Assembly (NCBI GenBank): GCA_902805985.1
Contig: CADCUW010000319.1
Coordinates: 1-5,219 of the forward strand
Direction of reading: 5' to 3'
Source: an uncultured Rubrobacteraceae bacterium
Lineage (GTDB): Bacteria > Actinomycetota > Rubrobacteria > Rubrobacterales > Rubrobacteraceae
Length of the DNA: 5,219 nucleotides
A program made the translations under genes and the position numbers. Positions 1 through 4,296 of the stretch are shown here, piece by piece. The notes under the pieces were generated by a model, which was not told the DNA's origin, did no database searches, and saw nothing but the letters and a program-made list of their open reading frames with translations. Every line of letters begins with the position of its first letter. Positions within the stretch are counted from its first letter, which is position 1.

Positions 1-1
1 C

Positions 2-178
2 ACCACCCTTTTCCGCTATCGCGGTCCGCTCTCCGACCCGGCGAGGTTCCTTGCCATGCTCAACGACATGAGGGCCGATGTCGAGGCCGAGGTCAGCGAG
101 CTGGTCGTCTCGAAGGAGCTAGTTTATCCGTCGCTGGAAGCGGAAGTGCTCGCGCGCCTCCCGCTCGCCTCCCGGTAG
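2..178 (+). CDS. 3' end of an unrecognised gene (5' end outside window)
   Basis: An open frame enters from the left edge and ends at a TAG at 176-178. It gives about 58 residues with normal high-GC actinobacterial codon use and a charged, helix-prone composition (FLAMLNDMRADVEAEVSEL in the middle, ending LARLPLASR). I do not recognise the family. A regulator C-terminal domain is conceivable, but no motif supports it. The stop lies 12 bp before repeat copy 1, matching the pattern of the other copies, each of which sits next to a stop codon. The other frames here look less protein-like. What I can support is a real C-terminal fragment, not its function. Confidence 0.5.
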   Translation, partial: TTLFRYRGPLSDPARFLAMLNDMRADVEAEVSELVVSKELVYPSLEAEVLARLPLASR

Positions 179-190
179 GCGCGCTGGTCG

Positions 191-254
191 TATTCACCGG
201 AGTGCGTGGAAGGGGCGTTCCCGGAACTTCGGTCCTCGGGGTTTAAGGAGGTTG
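191..254 (+). repeat. Dispersed 65-bp intergenic element, copy 1 (head subtype A)
   Basis: It starts with TATTCAC, followed by the subtype A head (CGGAGTGCGTGGAAGGG). The first 24 nt are identical to copy 3 at 1881. The left core block at 217-230 contains the dyad GTTCC C GGAAC (217-227). The right block is strongly degraded and fits best at 241-254, one nucleotide earlier than in the other copies. The copy lies 12 bp after the stop at 178. Confidence 0.85.
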
Positions 255-280
255 CGGCGTCCCTCGCAACCGTCCATACT
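252..280 (+). promoter_or_regulatory. Possible sigma70-type promoter for the exported-protein gene
   Basis: TTGCGG (252-257) and CATACT (275-280) are separated by 17 bp and match the -35/-10 consensus at 3 and 4 of 6 positions. This would give a leader of roughly 70 nt before the GTG at 357. The -35 box overlaps the degraded right end of repeat copy 1, so the repeat may border or help form the promoter. In high-GC DNA a match this weak can arise by chance. Confidence 0.3.
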
Positions 281-356
281 TCCGGCGTCGTTATTCTCGT
301 GATCGCGCGTCCCGGACGAGGCATCCTTGCGGGCCCGCGTGGAGGAGGGGGAGCAC

Positions 357-1085
357 GTGACGAAGGCATTCTTCGGCAAGGTGATGTGGGTGGGGCGTGC
401 TACGACCTTCTGCGTAGGGCTGGCCGTGGTGCTGGTCGTCGCCTTCGGGGTCGGGACGACGGCGCTGGCCGCGGTGCCGGGCGACCCGTTCAAGCTCGGT
501 AGGGCCAACGTGGTTGATCGGATCACCACCCTGGTCGGCAGCGCGACCGGACCGCTCCTGAGGGTGGACAACGATGGGGCGGGGACCGCCTTGGACTTGC
601 GAGTGGGCGACAGCGGGGCACCGCCCGACGCCAAGCCCGCGCCGCCCATGTCGGTGGACTCCCAGGCAAGGGTGACCAACCTCAACGCCGACGAACTGGA
701 CGGCAAGGACGCGGAAGCGTTCCTGCCCGCCGACGCCAAGGCCAAGGATGCCGAGATGCTCGACGGGCTCGACTCGGAGCGGTTCATGCGCCGCCCGAGC
801 TACGTGCCCATGGTCAAGAGCGCGGCCGACAGCTCGCGCCACAAGGCGGTGACGGCCTCCTGCCCTCCGAAGCACCTAGCCATCGGCGCCAGCACCAGGA
901 TCACCGCGACCGACAGCCCGGAGACCGGCAGCGAGGTCCCCGTGGGCCTCACAGCTTCCTACGGTGGCACCGGCGGCTGGCGCGTGGAGGCGCAGGAGAT
1001 GGCGGAGTGGGAGGGCGAGTGGTACCTCAGAGTGACCCCCATATGCGTGTTCGACGAGCCCGACATTGTGCCCGCGGCACAGTAG
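357..1085 (+). CDS. Exported protein with LDGxD-type repeats and a cysteine-containing C-terminal domain
   Basis: The product is 242 aa. I chose the GTG at 357 because a strong GGAGGAGGGG site lies at 341-350; an upstream in-frame start at 327 lacks one. The N-terminus is a signal peptide: basic residues, then a hydrophobic core (FCVGLAVVLVVAFGVG), then a likely cleavage site at ALAAVPG, so the protein is probably exported. Two short related repeats follow in mid-protein, LNADELDGKDAEAFL and AEMLDGLDSERFM. This NAD.LDG.D pattern is common in secreted proteins of Rubrobacter and related actinobacteria. The C-terminal part (TASCPPKHLAIGAS through PICVFDE) resembles a frequent extracellular domain with two cysteines that could form a disulfide. 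No catalytic motif is visible and the function is unknown; a cell-surface role is inferred. It is the only complete + strand gene here and converges on the small gene ending at 1147, with repeat copy 2 in between. Confidence 0.88.
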   Translation: MTKAFFGKVMWVGRATTFCVGLAVVLVVAFGVGTTALAAVPGDPFKLGRANVVDRITTLVGSATGPLLRVDNDGAGTALDLRVGDSGAPPDAKPAPPMSVDSQARVTNLNADELDGKDAEAFLPADAKAKDAEMLDGLDSERFMRRPSYVPMVKSAADSSRHKAVTASCPPKHLAIGASTRITATDSPETGSEVPVGLTASYGGTGGWRVEAQEMAEWEGEWYLRVTPICVFDEPDIVPAAQ

Positions 1086-1091
1086 CCGATC

Positions 1092-1156
1092 TATTCACGG
1101 AACCTCGTAGAAGAAGTGTTCTGCGAACTTCCCCTTGAGGTGGTTCTCAGAAGTTC
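1092..1156 (+). repeat. Dispersed 65-bp intergenic element, copy 2 (head subtype B)
   Basis: It starts with TATTCAC and carries the subtype B head AACCTCGTAGAAG (1101-1113). Core blocks are GTTCTGCGAACTTC (1118-1131) and GTTCTCAGAAGTTC (1143-1156), exactly 25 nt apart. GAACTTC (1125-1131) and GAAGTTC (1150-1156) form a 7-bp inverted repeat. It starts 6 bp after the TAG at 1083-1085, and its right end overlaps the last codons and stop of the convergent - strand gene ending at 1147. Confidence 0.92.
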
Positions 1157-1359
1157 AGGTACCCGAGCTCCCCCAACCGTTGCCAATCGGCGAACTCTTC
1201 GCAGAAGGCGAAGCACCCGTCCTCGGGAAAGCGGAACACGTCGAGCTCCTCGTCGTAGACGAACTCCGAGCCGCCTTTCTTCCTGAGGTACGTCTCGACC
1301 TCCCACAGATCCTCGGCCAACAGGCCGCTTCGGACCTCGGCACGCTTCGATTCGGACAC
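1147..1359 (-). CDS. Small acidic protein of unknown function (second gene of a pair)
   Basis: The product is 70 aa. The GTG start at 1359 follows an AAAGGAAGG site on the - strand with suitable spacing. The protein is acidic and rich in aromatic residues (DLWEVETYLRKKGG, FVYDEELDVFRFPEDG, CFAFCEEFADW), with two cysteines close together and no signal peptide or membrane segment. I do not recognise the family. It begins 37 bp after the stop of the gene at 1397-1666 and is probably co-transcribed with it. Its last codons and stop (CTG AAC TTC TGA) lie in the right arm of repeat copy 2, so the C-terminus LNF is encoded by the repeat. The ancestral C-terminus may have been replaced. A partner role, such as antitoxin or immunity protein, is only a guess from size and pairing. 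Confidence 0.72.
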   Translation of the reverse strand: MSESKRAEVRSGLLAEDLWEVETYLRKKGGSEFVYDEELDVFRFPEDGCFAFCEEFADWQRLGELGYLNF

Positions 1360-1396
1360 GCGACCTTCCTTTCGGTTCCGATACGAACCTTTTCGG

Positions 1397-1666
1397 TTAG
1401 CGCCCGATAACGCGCCGCGCCGGGAGCACGACTTCGCTATCCTCGGGTCCCCGGTTTGCCTGAAAGTCCTCCTTGGCGAAGGCGAAGAACGCCTGGCTGT
1501 CTATAGGGAAGACGACCCTCGCGCCTTCTCCGGCGAGCTCGAGCGCCCCCTCTATGGACGGTGCCGTCACCCGGGAACGGATGAGGGTGTTGCGGTAACG
1601 TTTCTCTACGCAGAGGGTGATCATGCTCGGGGGGCGCCCCGCCAGAGCGTGAGCAGACCGATACAC
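1397..1666 (-). CDS. Small protein of unknown function (first gene of a pair)
   Basis: I chose the GTG at 1666 (89 aa) because a strong AAAGGAGG site lies 9 nt upstream (1676-1683). A TTG at 1669 is the next option. An ATG at 1624 would give 75 aa but has no visible ribosome binding site. The frame stays open upstream to 1831, but that part looks non-coding. The conserved-looking core runs MITLCVEKRYRNTLIRSRV, then APSIEGALELAGEGARVVFP, then IDSQAFFAFAKEDFQ. It looks like a small alpha/beta domain, but I cannot name a family. There is no signal peptide or membrane segment. It is followed after 37 bp by the 70-aa gene on the same strand, suggesting a two-gene operon. Confidence 0.68.
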   Translation of the reverse strand: MYRSAHALAGRPPSMITLCVEKRYRNTLIRSRVTAPSIEGALELAGEGARVVFPIDSQAFFAFAKEDFQANRGPEDSEVVLPARRVIGR

Positions 1667-1675
1667 CAAGAGAGG

Positions 1676-1683
1676 CCTCCTTT
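1676..1683 (-). promoter_or_regulatory. Strong ribosome binding site that decides the start of the 1397-1666 gene
   Basis: On the - strand the sequence reads AAAGGAGG, 9 nt before GTG (1666) and 6 nt before TTG (1669). It places the start upstream of the in-frame ATG at 1624. Confidence 0.65.
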
Positions 1684-1684
1684 C

Positions 1685-1699
1685 GGCAGCCCGGCTGCC
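1685..1699. promoter_or_regulatory. Perfect 7-bp dyad abutting the ribosome binding site (operator candidate)
   Basis: GGCAGCC C GGCTGCC is a perfect 7-bp inverted repeat with a single central base. It lies 1 bp upstream of the AAAGGAGG site of the small-gene pair. Its position suits an operator or an RNA hairpin affecting initiation. GC-rich DNA yields such dyads by chance, so the role is inferred. Confidence 0.35.
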
Positions 1700-1731
1700 T
1701 CCGACAAGGGGAGGTCCGTAGGCTTTGCGCC

Positions 1732-1757
1732 CCCGCCTCGCGGCGGGTTTGCCTTTT
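1732..1757 (+). terminator. Terminator-like hairpin with a T-rich tail, no obvious upstream gene
   Basis: CCCGCC (1732-1737), a TCGC loop and GGCGGG (1742-1747) form a 6-bp GC stem, followed on the + strand by TTTGCCTTTT (1748-1757). This is the form of an intrinsic terminator read on the + strand. No + strand gene precedes it except the one ending at 1085. On the - strand it lies in the probable leader of the small-gene pair. The stretch 1684-1880 holds no gene I can support. Confidence 0.35.
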
Positions 1758-1880
1758 CGTGGACGGGCGCACTGTAGCAAAGTTAGCTTCCGCCCCGAGG
1801 TGTCCACGAACACACGGCGAGGAACGAACAAGAAAACCCCGAGATGGTGAGCGCCTGGGCGCCAAGACCGTGATCGTCCC

Positions 1881-1945
1881 TATTCACCGGAGTGCGTGGA
1901 AGGGAGATTCCGCGAACTTCGCCTTGAGGGGATCCGCAGAGGTCC
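1881..1945 (+). repeat. Dispersed 65-bp intergenic element, copy 3 (head subtype A)
   Basis: It starts with TATTCAC, and its first 24 nt are identical to copy 1. The left block is ATTCCGCGAACTTC (1907-1920). The right block at 1932-1945 keeps about 9 of 14 positions. It lies 8 bp beyond the stop of the - strand phosphatase gene (1954). Confidence 0.88.
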
Positions 1946-1953
1946 GCCCTCGC

Positions 1954-2532
1954 TCAGGTGTGGGGCCATCCCAGGCGTCGGGTCCAAGATTCCACCGCCT
2001 GGACCTGGGTCAGAGTCTCCACAGAGCCCGGCCTGAAGGAGCGAACGCGCGCGATCGCCTCCCCTGCGCCGAGCCCCTCGCTGCTGGCCAGGTAGCACGC
2101 GAGCAGGGTGCCCGTGCGCCCGAGGCCACCCCCGCAGTGGACCGCCGCCGCTTCGCCCGACGCCAAGGCCCCGACGATGGCGTCCACGCCACGCTCGACC
2201 TGGCGGGGCGTGGGCGCGACGAAGTCCTTCACCGGCAGGTGGACCTCCCTCAGGCTGTGGCGGCCGAGGCGGTCAGGGGCGTGGGGCCGCTCGTGGAGGT
2301 TGACCAGCAGCCGCACGCCGCTGCCCGCGAGCGCGGCTAGGGCCCTATCTGTGCGCGGGTAGGCGCACCCGAGCACGCCGGACGAGACCCACCTTCCCCG
2401 ATCGGTCAGGCGCAAGAGGGTACGGAGGGCGACCCGCGCCTGCGCCAAGCGGCGCCCTCGCGCCGCGAACCGCTCTCGTCCGGCGTGCGTCCAATCCGCC
2501 ACCCGCGAACCGTACCGCTCGGCCACCTCCAT
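1954..2532 (-). CDS. Dual-specificity / tyrosine-type protein phosphatase
   Basis: With the ATG at 2532 the product is 192 aa. The cysteine-phosphatase signature HCGGGLGRTG (C-x5-R) gives nucleophile Cys133 and phosphate-binding Arg139. Upstream, LPVKDFVAPT (Asp103) fits the general-acid loop, and RPGSVETLTQVQAVESW near the C-terminus fits the helix that follows the P-loop in this family. Such enzymes hydrolyse phosphotyrosine and sometimes phosphoserine/threonine or other phosphoesters in the cytoplasm. About 40 N-terminal residues before the core are arginine-rich, with no signal peptide. The start is uncertain: the frame is open to a TTG at 2550, and neither start has a good ribosome binding site. 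The leader is only about 25 bp beyond repeat copy 4, so the gene is either transcribed through that copy or starts within it. The substrate is unknown. Confidence 0.88.
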   Translation of the reverse strand: MEVAERYGSRVADWTHAGRERFAARGRRLAQARVALRTLLRLTDRGRWVSSGVLGCAYPRTDRALAALAGSGVRLLVNLHERPHAPDRLGRHSLREVHLPVKDFVAPTPRQVERGVDAIVGALASGEAAAVHCGGGLGRTGTLLACYLASSEGLGAGEAIARVRSFRPGSVETLTQVQAVESWTRRLGWPHT

Positions 2533-2557
2533 GGCAACCGGGGGACCCAACGGGTCT

Positions 2558-2622
2558 TATTCACCCAACCTCGTAGAAGGGTTGTTCTCCGAACTTCGCC
2601 TCGAGAGGGTTCTAGGAATTTC
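2558..2622 (+). repeat. Dispersed 65-bp intergenic element, copy 4 (head subtype B)
   Basis: It starts with TATTCAC and carries head AACCTCGTAGAAG (2567-2579). Blocks GTTCTCCGAACTTC (2584-2597) and GTTCTAGGAATTTC (2609-2622) are 25 nt apart. By eye it matches copy 5 at about 52 of 65 positions without gaps. It sits 18 bp beyond the stop of the gene at 2641-3207 and just upstream of the phosphatase start. Confidence 0.92.
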
Positions 2623-2640
2623 AGTCTCAGTGGGAGTAGG

Positions 2641-3207
2641 TCAGGCGACCGGCCAAAGCGGTGTCCGCTCCACGGCGACCGGCGAGAGGTCCGCGGGAAA
2701 CTCCGATCCCGCACGCCCCAGCACGCAGAACTCGGGCGTGGGACCCAGCACCAACTGCCGTCGCCAGAGGCTCGTCTGTGGTGTGTTCGTCCAGGGCTCG
2801 ATCCGGGCGTAAAACTCCTCGTAGGAGGTGCCGCGTTGCTTGGTCAGCCAGGTCGCAAGGCCCGACCCCAACGCGGCGGGCTCCCCGCTCCCGAATCCAT
2901 AGAGGCCCCCGGCGCCGCCTACGGCGGACGCCCCGGCGACCATGTCGTGCGGGCTCTTGCGTTTCCCGGAGACGGCAACCTCGTTGAGGGGGTCCAGTGC
3001 GCACGAGCCATCGAGCAGGTACCAGTCTTCGTAGCCGCGAGACCCGGGGCCGACCCAGGAGGCGCCTTCGATGCGGTAGGTCGACGATCCGTGGAAACCC
3101 TCCAGCTCGGCCTCCGCCAGCGTCTCGTGGAAGTGGATCAGGCCTCGCTCGTAGTGCCGGGCCTCGACACCCTCCGACGGCCAGTGCCAGAACACGTAGG
3201 CAAGCAC
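2641..3207 (-). CDS. Conserved hypothetical protein, possibly dimeric alpha/beta-barrel (EthD-like)
   Basis: The product is 188 aa. The start is a GTG at 3207 with AAAGGGG about 9 nt upstream on the - strand. The N-terminus MLAYVFWHWP, then YERGLIHFHETLAEA, FHGSSTYRIEG and YEDWYLLDG, followed by LNEVAVSGKRKSPHDMVAG, read like the strand-helix-strand pattern of small ferredoxin-like (Dabb/EthD) domains. I associate this with a family of uncharacterised actinobacterial proteins. It has many tryptophans and no signal peptide. The C-terminal third is another alpha/beta-looking segment with LWRRQLVLGPTPEFCVLG. Function is unknown; a barrel-fold enzyme or small-molecule-binding protein is inferred from fold resemblance only. 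It is a single-gene unit bounded by repeat copies 4 and 5. Confidence 0.82.
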   Translation of the reverse strand: MLAYVFWHWPSEGVEARHYERGLIHFHETLAEAELEGFHGSSTYRIEGASWVGPGSRGYEDWYLLDGSCALDPLNEVAVSGKRKSPHDMVAGASAVGGAGGLYGFGSGEPAALGSGLATWLTKQRGTSYEEFYARIEPWTNTPQTSLWRRQLVLGPTPEFCVLGRAGSEFPADLSPVAVERTPLWPVA

Positions 3208-3212
3208 GCCCG

Positions 3213-3248
3213 TCTACCCCTTTCCGCTCGACTCTTTCTCAGGGTAGA
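3213..3248 (-). promoter_or_regulatory. Inverted repeat in the leader of the 2641-3207 gene, next to its ribosome binding site
   Basis: TCTACCC (3213-3219) and GGGTAGA (3242-3248) are perfect 7-bp arms separated by 22 nt. In the - strand transcript the second arm overlaps the edge of the AAAGGGG ribosome binding site, so a hairpin could modulate initiation. This is suggestive only. The stretch 3208-3357 otherwise holds the leader and no gene. Confidence 0.25.
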
Positions 3249-3357
3249 TGATGACACAAGACCAACCCATCCGCATGTTCCATTCTCGGAACTTCTGAGG
3301 TCGACGAATGAAGCCGGGAGCCGCTAGAAGATCCCGACAAAGCGCCCTCGTAATCTT

Positions 3358-3422
3358 TATTCACTCAACCTCGTAGAAGGGGCGTTCCGCGAACTTCGGG
3401 CTGAGGGGGTTCTCCGAAGTTC
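3358..3422 (+). repeat. Dispersed 65-bp intergenic element, copy 5 (head subtype B, best-preserved stem)
   Basis: It starts with TATTCAC and carries head AACCTCGTAGAAG (3367-3379). Blocks GTTCCGCGAACTTC (3384-3397) and GTTCTCCGAAGTTC (3409-3422) are 25 nt apart. CGAACTTCGG (3390-3399) and CCGAAGTTCG (3414-3423) form a perfect 10-bp inverted repeat with a 14-nt loop, the longest stem of any copy. It lies 8 bp beyond the stop at 3431. Confidence 0.93.
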
Positions 3423-3430
3423 GTCTGTGT

Positions 3431-3661
3431 TCAGCGCTCCACCCGTCTGAACTCCACGTCGGGCATCTCCAGCCGGAAGGTGCCCCCCGGGAACTCCTCG
3501 TCATAGGCGATCTTCGTGAGCTCCGCGACCTCGAACTCCCGGGCTGGTAGCCTGGCCGACACGCGCAGCACGGTGCCGACCTTCGCGTCCACCAACAGCA
3601 TATGGTCGGTGGTGCCTGCGCAGAGCGGTAGCCCTTGAAGACCCAAGGAGGGTATCCTCAC
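3431..3661 (-). CDS. C-terminal part of a LolA/RseB-like protein (separate frame)
   Basis: An open frame of 76 aa from a GTG at 3661 to a stop at 3431. Its GTGA overlaps the stop of the preceding frame by 4 nt, as in translational coupling. However, the content (HMLLVDAKVGTVLRVSARL, FEVAELTKIAYDEEFPGGTF) reads as the C-terminal strands that normally follow 'VAGREALEVRA' in one polypeptide of the LolA/RseB lipoprotein-localisation fold. I therefore favour one gene split by a small indel near 3655-3700. A real two-gene arrangement, or programmed frameshifting, cannot be excluded. No separate function is proposed. Repeat copy 5 follows the stop after 8 bp. Confidence 0.6.
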   Translation of the reverse strand: MRIPSLGLQGLPLCAGTTDHMLLVDAKVGTVLRVSARLPAREFEVAELTKIAYDEEFPGGTFRLEMPDVEFRRVER

Positions 3662-4296
3662 GAGATCGTCTCGGCCCGGACCTCCAGAGCCTCCCTGCCC
3701 GCCACGGTGGTCGTGCGGCCCGTCTTGCGGACGGTCGCCTCGTCCCAGAGGGCGCAGAAGAACCCCTCCTCGGAGGGGTCGAGCACGAAGGAGAGCTCAG
3801 GGTCGGGTTCGCGTACCTCGGGGACGGAGGGCACGTGGATGGCCGTGCCCGGGGGCTCATAGATCCACAGCGGCGCGTGCCTACCCGCCGCCACCACGCA
3901 CCTGCGGTGCGTGCCCTCGCTTTCGAGCCACTCCTCCCGCCAGCGATCTGGCCCCTGGTGCCAGAGGCGGACCGTCCACTGGAGGTCCTCGTACTCGTGG
4001 TAGAAGTCCTCGGGCTGCGGTGGTCCCGGCTTCCCTATGATCCCCATGCCGGGGTTGCCTTGGGCGAACCTCCAGTCCACGAAGCGCCGGTTGGACTCCT
4101 CGGCCACCGCGCCGTCCACGGTGTACGAGACGATCGCGCGAGCCGACCGGTAGAGGTTCTTGGCCCCGAAGAGCAGACCGAAGGGTTCTTGGAAGTTCGC
4201 AACGGGGGGGCCGGCACCTCCGGGAACCTCGGGTCCGCAGGAAAGCGACGAGGAGGGCCGGGGCTTGGATGCCCGGGTGCTCGAACGGACGAGCAT
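3658..4296 (-). CDS. N-terminal part of a LolA/RseB-like protein; true start unclear
   Basis: The frame is open from an ATG at 4296, but protein-like sequence begins only near 4206 (NFQEPFGLLFGAKNLYRSAR). The codons between 4212 and 4296 are antisense to the recombinase remnant and look artificial. Recognisable segments are RFVDWRFAQGNPGMGIIG, YEDLQWTVRLWHQGPDRWRE, APLWIYEPPG and TTTVAGREALEVRA. They fit the beta-rich half-barrel seen in LolA, RseB and related actinobacterial proteins, which bind lipids or sense envelope lipoproteins. No signal peptide is visible. There is no in-frame start in 4200-4217. A GTG at 4217 would be in frame if the seven-G run at 4204-4210 (C on the coding strand) had one more base. 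The frame ends at 3658 where the C-terminal frame begins. Overall it looks like a decaying or frameshifted gene. Confidence 0.6.
   Translation of the reverse strand: MLVRSSTRASKPRPSSSLSCGPEVPGGAGPPVANFQEPFGLLFGAKNLYRSARAIVSYTVDGAVAEESNRRFVDWRFAQGNPGMGIIGKPGPPQPEDFYHEYEDLQWTVRLWHQGPDRWREEWLESEGTHRRCVVAAGRHAPLWIYEPPGTAIHVPSVPEVREPDPELSFVLDPSEEGFFCALWDEATVRKTGRTTTVAGREALEVRAETIS

Noticed and set aside
194..875. Two long - strand ORFs opposite the exported protein gene
   Set aside because: They are shadows of the + gene, which has a strong ribosome binding site, a signal peptide and family-like repeats.
1759..2340. Long + strand ORF
   Set aside because: It is antisense to the phosphatase gene, whose catalytic motif is unambiguous. 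Its composition is that of a shadow frame.
2485..3327. Long + strand ORF
   Set aside because: It runs through repeat copy 4 and is antisense to the 2641-3207 gene. There is no recognisable domain and the composition is low quality, rich in R, G and P.
191..3422. CRISPR array
   Set aside because: The repeats are 600-900 bp apart with genes between them, not regularly spaced short spacers.
3358..3422. Classical integron attC site
   Set aside because: A GTTRRRY-like end is seen in copies 4 and 5 only. The matching inverse core at the other end is missing, the symmetry is confined to the core blocks, and no integrase gene is present.
191..3422. Repeats as ordinary Rho-independent terminators
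   Set aside because: Stems vary from 10 bp to almost none between copies and no T-tract follows on either strand, so a standard intrinsic terminator role is not supported.
3384..3423. Gram-positive LexA (SOS) box
   Set aside because: GTTC and GAAC motifs are present, but in the order GTTC-N3-GAAC rather than the GAAC-N4-GTTC arrangement of known boxes.
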